DNA from: Rhodobacterales bacterium HKCCE3408
GTDB taxonomy: Bacteria; Pseudomonadota; Alphaproteobacteria; Rhodobacterales; Rhodobacteraceae
Direction of reading: 5' to 3'
Assembly (NCBI GenBank): GCA_015689705.1
Contig: WVSN01000002.1
Coordinates: 248,001 to 312,000, forward strand
DNA: 64,000 nucleotides
Shown piece after piece: positions 17,398 to 24,985 of the stretch; position 1 is the stretch's first letter, and each line of letters starts with the position of its first letter. The position numbers and the translations under genes were made by a program. Under the pieces are notes generated by a model. The model saw only the letters and a program-made list of their open reading frames with translations. It did no database searches and was not told the DNA's origin.

Positions 17398-19996
17398 TGA
17401 CGATGCGCCCCGGCACGACGATCAGCTTCTTCGGCGGCGCGCCGTTCAGCGCCCGCGCCACGGCGTCGTCCTCGAGCACCAGCTTCTCGACCTCGGACTG
17501 GCCGAGATCCCGCGCCACGACGATCTCGGACCGCCGCTTCCCGTTGATCTGAATGGGCAATGTGACGGTGTCCTCGACCAGCATCGCCGGATCGGCCTCG
17601 GGCCAGTCGGCGCCGGTGACGAAGCCTTCGCCGCCGAGCAGATGCCAGATCTCCTCGGACAGGTGCGGAGTTATGGGCGACATCAACTGGACCAACGTTT
17701 TTAATGCAAAACGCTGGACTTCGCGACTAGCGCCGTAACGTTTGATCGCGTTGCCAAGATTGTAGAGCTTCCCGATTGCAACGTTAAATCCGAAGCTTTC
17801 GATCGCTAGCGTAACATCACGAATTGTTCGATGCGTTACCTCAAGTAGCGGCTTGTCACCCCTCTTATGTTCTGTTGAGCGGCCCTCAACTTCCAGAGCA
17901 AGTTCATAAATTCTTGAAAGATATCGGTAGGCTGAACGTGCCCCTTCATCGGTCCACTCCACATCGCGCTCTGGAGGCGAGTCCGACAAAACAAACCAGC
18001 GAGCCGTATCTGCTCCGAAGCGCTCAATTATTGCCACTGGATTCACGACGTTGCGCTTCGACTTCGACATCTTGGCCGAGGGGATGATCTCGACCTCTTC
18101 GAGCGAACCCGGCGAATTTTTGTCGGGAAGAATTTGGCCACGATCCTCATCCAGTAGATAGTTGGCCACGTAAGGCTTCCCGTCTCTCCACACAATCTCG
18201 TCTGGAAAATGGTAGACCGGCCGCCCGCGCTCGTCCCGCGTCTGGAAGATCGCGTGCGTGACCATGCCCTGCGTGAAGAGCGCGTCGAACGGCTCGGCCG
18301 CGCTTTCGGGCAGGTGGCCGCATTCGATCATCGCGCGCGCGAAGAAGCGGGAATAGAGCAGGTGCAGGATCGCGTGCTCGATGCCGCCGATATACTGGTC
18401 GACGTTCATCCAGTAATCGGTCTCGGTCCGGTCGGTCGGGGTGTCGGCACGGGGCGAGCAGAACCGGGCGAAGTACCACGACGAATCCACGAATGTGTCC
18501 ATCGTGTCGGTCTCGCGCTTCGCCGGTTTGCCGCAGGACGGGCAGGGCACGTCGCGCCAGGTCGGGTGCCAGTCGAGCGCATTGCCCGGACGGTCGAAGG
18601 TGACGTCCTCGGGCAGGGTGACCGGCAGGTTCTCCTTCTTCTCGGGCACGACGCCGCAATCGGAGCAGTGGACGACCGGGATCGGGCAGCCCCAGTAGCG
18701 CTGACGGCTGAGGCCCCAGTCGCGCAGGCGGTAGCGGGTGACGCCCGTGCCCCATCCCTCGGCCTCGGCCTTGGTGATGGTGGCCTCGATCGCCTCTTCG
18801 CCGGTCGCCTCGTCGATATCGGTGAAGTGGTTGATCCAGCGCACCTTCTCGGTCTTCGGCGGCACGAAGGCGACGTCCTCGACCGATTGCGGATCGGTCA
18901 GGGAGACGAAGGTGTCAATGACCGGCAGGCCGTACTTCCGGCAGAAATCGAGGTCGCGCTGGTCGTGGGCCGGGCAGCCGAAGATAGCGCCGGTTCCGTA
19001 GTCCATCAGGATGAAGTTCGCGATCCAGACCGGCAGTTCCCAGTCGGGGTCGAGCGGGTGGCGGACGGTCAGCCCGGTGTCGAAGCCGAGCTTCTCGGCC
19101 TTCTCCATCGCCTCTTCGGTCGTTCCGCCCTTGCGCATCTCGGCGCAGGCCGCGGCGACGTCCGGACGCTCCTTCTCCAGCGCGCGGGCCAGCGGGTGGT
19201 CGGGCGAGATGCCGAGGAAGCTTGCGCCCATCAGCGTGTCCGGCCGAGTGGTGTAGACCTCGATCCGCTCGATTCCATGCGTGGGTTCGGACAGCGACCA
19301 GTCGAACTGCAGGCCGCGCGACCGGCCGATCCAGTTCTTCTGCATCAGCTTGACCTTCGCGGGCCACGCATCGAGCCGGTCGATCGCCTCCAGAAGTTCT
19401 TCGGAGAAGTCGGAGATGCGGAAGAACCACTGTGTCAGCTCGCGCCGTTCGACCAGCGCGCCCGAACGCCAGCCGCGGCCGTCCTCGACCTGTTCGTTCG
19501 CCAGCACGGTCATGTCCACGGGGTCCCAGTTGACCGTCGCGGCCTTGCGGTAGACGAGCCCCTTTTCGAGGAAATCCAGGAACATCGCCTGCTGCTGGCC
19601 GTAGTATTCCGGATCGCAGGTGGCCAGTTCGCGGCTCCAGTCCAGCGTCAGCCCGAGCGGGCGGAACTGGTTCTTCATCGTCGCGATGTTCTGGCGCGTC
19701 CACGCTCCGGGATGCACGCCGCGTTCCATCGCCGCGTTCTCGGCCGGCAGTCCGAAGGCGTCCCATCCCATCGGGTGCAGCACCGCGTGCCCTCGCGCCA
19801 TCTTGTAGCGCGCCACGACGTCGCCCATCGTGTAGTTCCGCACATGCCCGATATGGAGCGCGCCCGAAGGGTAGGGGAACATCTCCAGCACATAGTATTT
19901 CGGCTTTGCGGGGTCGCGGCGGGCGGCGAACAGCCCGGCCTCGTCCCAAGCGGCCTGCCATTTGGGTTCGATTTCGGACGGGGCGTAGCGGGACAT
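17384..19996 (-). CDS. leuS: Leucyl-tRNA synthetase
   Basis: Class I aminoacyl-tRNA synthetase, 870 residues from the ATG at 19996, which follows an AAGGA site; an upstream in-frame ATG is less likely. HIGH (48-51) and KMSKS (near residue 641) are present, with the CP1 editing domain between them. Residues roughly 600-769 are encoded by a patch of clearly lower GC with codons such as TTA, CTA, TTG and AGT that are rare elsewhere in the gene. The protein frame is intact, so this looks like a recombined allele segment rather than damage. Confidence 0.97.
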   Translation of the reverse strand: MSRYAPSEIEPKWQAAWDEAGLFAARRDPAKPKYYVLEMFPYPSGALHIGHVRNYTMGDVVARYKMARGHAVLHPMGWDAFGLPAENAAMERGVHPGAWTRQNIATMKNQFRPLGLTLDWSRELATCDPEYYGQQQAMFLDFLEKGLVYRKAATVNWDPVDMTVLANEQVEDGRGWRSGALVERRELTQWFFRISDFSEELLEAIDRLDAWPAKVKLMQKNWIGRSRGLQFDWSLSEPTHGIERIEVYTTRPDTLMGASFLGISPDHPLARALEKERPDVAAACAEMRKGGTTEEAMEKAEKLGFDTGLTVRHPLDPDWELPVWIANFILMDYGTGAIFGCPAHDQRDLDFCRKYGLPVIDTFVSLTDPQSVEDVAFVPPKTEKVRWINHFTDIDEATGEEAIEATITKAEAEGWGTGVTRYRLRDWGLSRQRYWGCPIPVVHCSDCGVVPEKKENLPVTLPEDVTFDRPGNALDWHPTWRDVPCPSCGKPAKRETDTMDTFVDSSWYFARFCSPRADTPTDRTETDYWMNVDQYIGGIEHAILHLLYSRFFARAMIECGHLPESAAEPFDALFTQGMVTHAIFQTRDERGRPVYHFPDEIVWRDGKPYVANYLLDEDRGQILPDKNSPGSLEEVEIIPSAKMSKSKRNVVNPVAIIERFGADTARWFVLSDSPPERDVEWTDEGARSAYRYLSRIYELALEVEGRSTEHKRGDKPLLEVTHRTIRDVTLAIESFGFNVAIGKLYNLGNAIKRYGASREVQRFALKTLVQLMSPITPHLSEEIWHLLGGEGFVTGADWPEADPAMLVEDTVTLPIQINGKRRSEIVVARDLGQSEVEKLVLEDDAVARALNGAPPKKLIVVPGRIVNVVV
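17680..18200. other. Low-GC mosaic segment inside leuS
   Basis: My hand count over 17701-18180 gives about 51% G+C, with single 60-base lines as low as 45%, while the flanking leuS sequence is well above 60%. Codon choice changes abruptly (TTT GCA TTA AAA ACG TTG on the coding strand). The encoded segment runs from the KMSKS loop into the anticodon-binding domain. Confidence 0.8.
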
Positions 19997-20023
19997 GAGG
20001 TCGGTCCTTCGGGTCGTCATGCG

Positions 20024-20048
20024 AAAACGCCGGGCGTCTGGCCCGGCG
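20024..20048 (-). terminator. Terminator-like hairpin in the leuS leader
   Basis: On the minus strand, CGCCGGGC and GCCCGGCG pair perfectly around five bases and are followed by TTTT. It sits after the DUF3576 gene and only 27 bases before the leuS start, leaving little room for a separate promoter. Confidence 0.75.
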
Positions 20049-20077
20049 CTGTGTCTAGTTTGCAGAGGCGCGCGGGT

Positions 20078-20587
20078 CTAGAGGTCGCCGTCGCGGATGC
20101 GAAGCTGGCGGGCGCGGGTGAGGATGGCATCCTCGATCTGGCGCGCGGTTTCCCGTCCGACCGGGCCGCCGCGGCTGGCCACAGCCACGCGCAGCGCACG
20201 TGCGTCGAGCGCGGGGTCGGTGATGTAGACCGTGGCGCGGTAGGCGGTGCCGCCGCCCGGCGGTACGCCGAAGCCGTAGACGATCACGCCCGAGAACGGG
20301 TCGGCCGCTTCGATCGGCATGAAGTCGAGGATCTCGAGCGTGGCGTTCCAGAGATAGCGGTTCACCTCGACGGTGGTGTTCGGGTCATCGACGTTCAGGA
20401 ACAGATCCCAGATCGATTCGCGCTGCGGATCCTGCAGGTTGCCGGAGTCGACGAGCTCGTCCCGGCGCTGCTGGTCCGAGACGCCGCCGAAGATGTTGCC
20501 GATCCGTCCGCCGCAGGCACTCAGCGTGCTGAGCGCCACTACGCCGATGGCAAGCCGCATGTATGTCCGTGCTGCCATGCCCCTCAT
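20078..20587 (-). CDS. DUF3576 lipoprotein
   Basis: 169-residue predicted lipoprotein of the DUF3576 family. The signal peptide MRLAIGVVALSTLSAC has a lipobox with Cys25 counting from the first ATG; ATGs at 20578 and 20560 are alternatives and do not change the mature protein. The mature part contains SIWDLFLNVDDPN and VNRYLWNATLEIL, typical of this Rhodobacterales/Rhizobiales family. It lies upstream of leuS on the same strand with a terminator-like stem between. Function unknown. Confidence 0.82.
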   Translation of the reverse strand: MRGMAARTYMRLAIGVVALSTLSACGGRIGNIFGGVSDQQRRDELVDSGNLQDPQRESIWDLFLNVDDPNTTVEVNRYLWNATLEILDFMPIEAADPFSGVIVYGFGVPPGGGTAYRATVYITDPALDARALRVAVASRGGPVGRETARQIEDAILTRARQLRIRDGDL

Positions 20588-20932
20588 GACCCCGTTCTTC
20601 CTCGCCTGACCCTTCGTAGCGGAGGCTCATATGCCCGGCAAGGGGCCTGAGGGATTCGGGGAATCGCCGCGCGGACCGTCCCGCGGATGCGCGACAGGAC
20701 CACCGGAAGGGTGTCCGGCATGGTCGGAACGGGGTCGTGGAAACCCTGATCCGGCTTAGGAAAATAAGCCCGGCGACCACACTGTGACATGTCTGCACCA
20801 CGGGGTGTCCAAGATCGGCGGGCCGGTCCGGGCTTCCTTGCAATCGAGGGCCTGACGAGAGAGAGAGGGGCATACTCAATTCGGACTTCCCGTCTTGAGG
20901 TGCACCTTCAAATGTTCACGAGGGAAAGAAAC
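20588..20932. other. Non-coding region upstream of porin 1
   Basis: 345 bases between the divergent DUF3576 and porin genes with no convincing gene. I see small dyads: CCGCG/CGCGG around 20669, GGCTTA-ggaaaa-TAAGCC at 20753-20770 and the perfect palindrome AGGTGCACCT at 20898-20907. The last lies close to the porin start and could be an operator. No clear -35/-10 pair could be chosen. Confidence 0.5.
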
Positions 20933-21031
20933 ATGAAAAAGGTTCTCTTCGCCACGACGGCACTCGTTGCCTCGGCTGGCGTCGCAAGTGCCCAGGGTGT
21001 CGCGCTGTCGGGCTCGGCCGAAATGGGTATC
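20918..21031 (+). repeat. Direct repeat, left copy (porin 1 5' end)
   Basis: 114 bases identical to 26055-26168 except at 20987 and 20988. Identity begins abruptly 15 bases before the ATG, at the ribosome binding site, and runs through the signal peptide. Spacing between copies is 5137 bases. Confidence 0.9.
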
Positions 21032-21913
21032 ATCGGTGGTGACCGTGAGATCAACGGCAACCCCACGGACGTCATCCAGTTCTGGAACGATGTCGACATC
21101 GCGTTCACCCTGTCCGGTGAAACCGACAACGGTCTGACCTTCGGCGCCAACGTCGACCTCGACGAGGCCGGCAACCTGGGTGCCGAAGAAGACAACCAGG
21201 GTACTTCGGTCTTCATCTCGGGCGACTGGGGCACGCTGACCCTGGGCGACACCGATGGTGCGCTCGACCGCGTCATGCAGGAAGCCAACACTGCTGGCGA
21301 CCCGGGTTCGATCGCTGACGACGAGACGTCGCACGCTGGTTACCTCGGCTCCTTTGGCGACGGCACCTATGACAACCAGGTTCTCCGCTACGAGTACTCG
21401 TTCGGCGACTTCCTGTTCGCGATCTCGCACGAGCAGGGTGCCTTCCCGACCGGTGAAGTTGTCATCGGCGCTCCGGACGGCTCTTCCGCCATCGGTATCC
21501 GTTACTCGACCATGGTGTCGGGCGTCGACCTGACCGCTGGTCTCGGCTACCAGGTGACCAACTTCGCGGCTGGCGATCAGACGATCGTCGGTGTGTCGGT
21601 TCTGGCTGAGTTCGCGGCTGGCTTCTCGGCCGCTATCGGCTACAGCGACTGGTCTGACGTTGGCGGCACTGCCGGTAACGACGACAGCCACGCCTACATC
21701 GGCCTCGGCTACGCCACCGGCCCGTTCTCGATCCACGCCAACTACGGCGAGTTCGACTCGGGTGACTCGGGTTACGGCCTGGCCGCTGGCTACGACCTCG
21801 GTGGTGGCGCATCGCTGCTGTTCGGTTACGGCCACAGCGAAGGCCCAGCTAACCCGGTTGACGCGTCCACCTCGACCAACACCTGGTCGTTCGGCGTCGC
21901 GATGTCGTTCTGA
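20933..21913 (+). CDS. Outer-membrane porin, copy 1
   Basis: Rhodobacter-type general porin, 326 residues. Signal peptide MKKVLFATTALVASAGVASA precedes the mature N-terminus QGVALSGSAEMGI. Alternating beta-strand pattern, the acidic constriction-loop style segments (DLDEAGNLGAEEDNQ) and a C-terminal Phe after SFGVAMS are typical of trimeric 16-strand porins. Codon use is strongly biased, as in highly expressed genes. The ATG at 20933 follows GAGGGA. A near-identical 5' end occurs in porin 2 at 26070, with an integrated island between them. It is followed by a strong terminator. Confidence 0.93.
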   Translation: MKKVLFATTALVASAGVASAQGVALSGSAEMGIIGGDREINGNPTDVIQFWNDVDIAFTLSGETDNGLTFGANVDLDEAGNLGAEEDNQGTSVFISGDWGTLTLGDTDGALDRVMQEANTAGDPGSIADDETSHAGYLGSFGDGTYDNQVLRYEYSFGDFLFAISHEQGAFPTGEVVIGAPDGSSAIGIRYSTMVSGVDLTAGLGYQVTNFAAGDQTIVGVSVLAEFAAGFSAAIGYSDWSDVGGTAGNDDSHAYIGLGYATGPFSIHANYGEFDSGDSGYGLAAGYDLGGGASLLFGYGHSEGPANPVDASTSTNTWSFGVAMSF

Positions 21914-21937
21914 TCGACTAGTGGTCAGAGAAGAATA

Positions 21938-21975
21938 TGACGGGGGCGGGCTTCGGCTCGCCCTTCGTCTTTTTT
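21938..21975 (+). terminator. Rho-independent terminator of porin 1
   Basis: GGGCGGGC-TTCG-GCTCGCCC (21944-21963) gives an eight-pair stem with a stable TTCG loop, followed by a run of T residues from 21970. Confidence 0.88.
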
Positions 21976-22143
21976 GCGATGCCATTTTGTCCAAACGGCA
22001 CGTCTGTTGGAGGCTTGCTTCCTTTTTCTGCATCTTTCGAGCGCTCCCACCGCAGTTGCTGATGATGGGATTCTATCAACACCGATATGTCGGGATGAGC
22101 CAAGAGCTGTCAGTACAGAAAACTGCGTACTCTATATACCAAG

Positions 22144-22175
22144 AGGAGGAGGATACAGATCCTCCCCCCCCTCCA
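22144..22175 (-). terminator. Hairpin after the polymerase-like gene
   Basis: AGGAGGAT/ATCCTCC pair with a four-base loop (about 22148-22165) and extend with further G-C pairs. On the minus strand this follows the stop of the polymerase-like gene by 22 bases. The T tract is weak, so efficiency is uncertain. Confidence 0.5.
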
Positions 22176-22196
22176 GTGACCCATCATGAGTGAGTA

Positions 22197-23669
22197 CTAG
22201 AAGTCTCCCTCGTCGTACTCCTCAAGGACCGGGTAGTCTTCCTCCTCGGCATCCAACCCGTCATCGCCCTGACTATGAGTCGCAGTTATGACTTCGAGCA
22301 ACTCTTCTAGCCGACTATCCAAGTGGTACTCGGCGTCGATCGGACAGGGTAGAGGCTCGATCATCCGCGGATCCTCGCCTGAGACTGAGACATCCAGCCA
22401 GGGCGCATGTGGTCCCAAATACTCCCTTAGGGTTTCCTGAAGGATCTTCAACACGCGCTCTTCATCCGACTGGCGGACAAGAACACTGTCGTGGACTGGG
22501 AAGGCTGGGATGCACGACCGGCAAAGGCGCTCCAGGACGTCCATGAGGATCTCCGCCTCGATGAACTGCAGCTCCAGCGTCAGCGACGGAGAGCCGTCAA
22601 GGAACGGAAACGCCTCGATGATGCCAGGCATCAAGTCACCGACGCGCCTCCCATCAAGATCGTACTTATCCTTGAAGGCCACACCGTCGTCCTGTTTGGG
22701 GAATGCCGTCAGCCATCCGCCCGGCTTGTAGATCGAGCACTGCACAAGGGTTTTCGCAGCTCGGCGAAGTTGCCTCGACTTTACCCACTCGATGTCCTCG
22801 TACGGATCTCGGCCGAGGCGATCGGGGTGTCGGTAGAGAGCCGCCAAAATGGAAAGGTGGGACGCCTTCAGGTCGATCTCACAGACGGGCTCTCCGTCGA
22901 TTGTGCACGCCAGGCGGTCTCGTTCGGGCCTCGTCACGTATTCACCGTAGAGCCTCCCGCCATGGCTGAGGTCTTCGGTAAAGATCCGAGTGAGTTTCGT
23001 ATCCTGCCGACGCCCCCCTTCGTCTTCCAAGGCATATTGACCGAGGAAGTCGTTGAGCTGGCTCACCCGAGTTTCTTGTTCTCTAACGTTTGACGCGGGG
23101 AACCTATCGAGCGGCAGTCTCCGCTTTCCGTACATTTTGGTTTGGCTCGAGGACCTGCGTTCTCGAACTTCGATAGAGCGTGGCTTGTACCGGTGGAAAC
23201 TCAGTTCTCCTTGCGCGCTGTTGAGACGCGCACGAAGGCCCGGCGAACACACATAGACGGAGGCTTGACCCGGACGGTGCTTGATGAGCTGTCGCAAGAA
23301 CCCTCGATCGCGGAGCGCGTGGGTGACCGAACTCATTGCGTCGTAGCCACAAGGACTGCCGACCCACCTTTGCCGTGACATCAGTATGCCCAAGCGTTTC
23401 TTTCGGCTTGCCGCTCGAAGGACTGATGCGACTGCGCAGACATGCTTCTCGACCTTAGATGACTTCGCTTTGCCGAGCGAACTGAGATCGCTGTATAAGT
23501 CGATGTCTTCCAGCAGTTTCAGTTCTTGAAGGAGCTGTATGGTGAGGTCGTGGGTCGCCTTGTTGCCTGGCATGTGTTCCCCGGTGACGAATATGTCGGC
23601 GCGCAACGAAGGCTGCTTGCGCTTGTTGGGCGAGACAACGACGTATGGGCTGCCACTATGGTCCAGCAT
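22197..23669 (-). CDS. Family-A polymerase-like palm protein of unknown function
   Basis: 490-residue protein I do not recognise as a named family, but its C-terminal half carries the ordered motifs of family-A (Pol I/T7-type) polymerases. These are GGRLYGE (237-243, like the GRLSS motif), EIDLKASHL (264-272, motif A, Asp266), RRAAKTLVQCSIY (302-314, motif B or O-helix, Arg302, Lys306, Tyr314), LQFIEAEIL (367-375, like QGTAADI) and PVHDSVL (391-397, motif C, Asp394). The Phe762 and Glu710 positions of E. coli Pol I are Gln310 and His271. No 3'-5' exonuclease domain is seen. Residues about 95-150 look like a winged helix, and the C-terminal tail is acidic. It sits in a lower-GC island beside two recombinases. 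DNA versus RNA polymerase, or an inactive relative, cannot be told. Confidence 0.7.
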   Translation of the reverse strand: MLDHSGSPYVVVSPNKRKQPSLRADIFVTGEHMPGNKATHDLTIQLLQELKLLEDIDLYSDLSSLGKAKSSKVEKHVCAVASVLRAASRKKRLGILMSRQRWVGSPCGYDAMSSVTHALRDRGFLRQLIKHRPGQASVYVCSPGLRARLNSAQGELSFHRYKPRSIEVRERRSSSQTKMYGKRRLPLDRFPASNVREQETRVSQLNDFLGQYALEDEGGRRQDTKLTRIFTEDLSHGGRLYGEYVTRPERDRLACTIDGEPVCEIDLKASHLSILAALYRHPDRLGRDPYEDIEWVKSRQLRRAAKTLVQCSIYKPGGWLTAFPKQDDGVAFKDKYDLDGRRVGDLMPGIIEAFPFLDGSPSLTLELQFIEAEILMDVLERLCRSCIPAFPVHDSVLVRQSDEERVLKILQETLREYLGPHAPWLDVSVSGEDPRMIEPLPCPIDAEYHLDSRLEELLEVITATHSQGDDGLDAEEEDYPVLEEYDEGDF

Positions 23670-24037
23670 GAGGGTCCTCGATCTGTTGGTGGGTTTCCGA
23701 GTCGAGAGCGCTGTCTGATCGACAGTTCGAGCCGCTCAATTCTCCTCAGTTACGTCAACTTATTGGTGGAATAGCTTCGAAAGAGGCGTAAGATACTGTA
23801 AAAAAATAAAAAACAGGGGATAGCATATGTGGAGCCGTTCTCCGGAGGCCTCCTGTGCTTCTCGGCTGGCGTGATCCGAGTTGCAGTCAACCGAGCAACT
23901 CTCATCGTCTCATTGAGGCCTGGTCTTATGGGACGTCCCACAGTTGACACCCGCGTGTCTCACATGAGTTGACATGAGACCTGTGAGACGCTAGGTCGGT
24001 CATGTCTAAGACTCTAGTGAGACGAAGGGGTAGCGTG
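23670..24037. other. Non-coding region between polymerase-like and recombinase genes
   Basis: 368 bases between divergent genes. It holds the dyad CTGTC-tgatc-GACAG at 23711-23725, an exceptional A/T tract at 23799-23813 flanked by CTGT and ACAG, the palindrome GGGACGTCCC at 23930-23939, and a cluster of short repeats over the recombinase promoter. The A/T tract could be a DNA unwinding element or a promoter upstream element. Confidence 0.5.
23942..24030 (+). promoter_or_regulatory. Promoter and operator-like repeat cluster of the serine recombinase
   Basis: TTGACA at 23969-23974 and TAGGTC at 23992-23997 are 17 bases apart, a good -35 with a weak -10. AGTTGACA occurs twice (23942 and 23967). 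GTCTCAC at 23957 is the inverse of GTGAGAC at 23983, which recurs at 24017. AAGGGG at 24025-24030 is seven bases before the ATG at 24038. Repeats overlapping the promoter suggest autoregulation or a recombination site. Confidence 0.55.
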
Positions 24038-24595
24038 ATGTTGGTAGGGTATGCGCGGACGTCCACAATGGATCAGACCGCTGGGTTGGAAGGACAGCTC
24101 AGAGATCTAGCAGCCGCTGGCTGCGAGAAGGTCTTCCAGGAACAAGTGTCCTCGGTAGACAGGGGATCTCGGGCTGAGCTTGATGCGGCTCTCGAGTACG
24201 TCCGTCAGGGCGACCGGCTGGTGGTCACCAAGCTGGATCGCCTGGCTCGATCGGTGAGCCACTTGGTAGAGATCAAGGACCGTCTACAAGCGCGTGACGC
24301 GCATCTGATGGTCCTGGACATGAACCTAGATACCTCGACGGCAACGGGAGCGCTGCTCCTCAACCTGGTCGGCAGCATCGCGGAGTTCGAGCGTCAGATC
24401 ATGCTGGAGAGACAACGTGAGGGGATCGCCAAGGCCAAGGCTGCTGGCAAGTACAAGGGTCGTGCGCCGACTGCCAGGGCAAAGGCCGACGATGTGCTCG
24501 AACTTAGAGCTCAAGGGGTCGGTCCAACGGAGATCGCCCAGCGCGTCGGCATTGGGCGCGCGTCTGTCTACCGCATCCTCGCGGAAGCTCAGTAG
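24038..24595 (+). CDS. Serine recombinase (resolvase/invertase family)
   Basis: 185-residue small serine recombinase. The catalytic Ser9 lies in GYARTST (4-10), with the downstream TKLDRLARS (64-72) contributing Arg68 and Arg71, and a long helix GSIAEFERQIMLERQREGI leading to a C-terminal helix-turn-helix that recognises DNA (about 140-185). I chose the ATG at 24038 because it has a good ribosome site and puts Ser9 at the family position; the ATG at 24002 would coincide with the predicted transcription start. It is the middle gene of the inter-porin island and may resolve dimers or invert DNA. Confidence 0.92.
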   Translation: MLVGYARTSTMDQTAGLEGQLRDLAAAGCEKVFQEQVSSVDRGSRAELDAALEYVRQGDRLVVTKLDRLARSVSHLVEIKDRLQARDAHLMVLDMNLDTSTATGALLLNLVGSIAEFERQIMLERQREGIAKAKAAGKYKGRAPTARAKADDVLELRAQGVGPTEIAQRVGIGRASVYRILAEAQ

Positions 24596-24985
24596 GACCA
24601 AGGACATCTGGACACAGCCTCTCTGAGCCTTCATAGGCGCCACCTCGTCGGACCCATGAGGATCGATGACCGAGTTGGGGGGCGCCGGGGGAGATCGGCA
24701 TCCTTCGCATTGAGATACCTCTACGAAAATCCCCAGCAGTTATTCGGTCTCAGTCCCTTTCGCACTTGGATCCCGCTCCTCGGAGGGCGTCGCTCTTGAA
24801 TCGTGCACATTAGTCGTGTTCGTAGGTGACACGGCGACCAATGCTGGGCGGACCGTGCTGACAGCGGCATGGGTGGCTCGCTTCACCTAGTCATTCTCGG
24901 TCCACGCGAAGATGGAGCGGATCTAACCATCTGGCGCGCGGAAGATCGATCCCATCGAACTCAAGCAGCATCAGCTGCGGCACAG
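24596..24985. other. Non-coding region between the two recombinase genes
   Basis: 390 bases separating the 3' ends of the convergent recombinase and integrase genes. No convincing coding frame, terminator or tRNA is visible. GGCGCC occurs twice around 24637-24690. It may hold an unrecognised RNA or a recombination site, or be decayed sequence. Confidence 0.5.

Noticed and set aside
17680-18200. Intein, intron or insertion in leuS
   Set aside because: The encoded protein continues the leucyl-tRNA-synthetase sequence without extra residues, so the low-GC patch is a replaced segment, not an insertion.
20789-20932. Upstream in-frame start for porin 1
   Set aside because: It would place the signal peptide internally. 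The ATG at 20933 gives a classic signal peptide and has a ribosome site.
23526-23774. Possible 82-codon plus-strand gene over the start of the polymerase-like gene
   Set aside because: Antisense to the motif-bearing protein's N-terminal region and without a family match.
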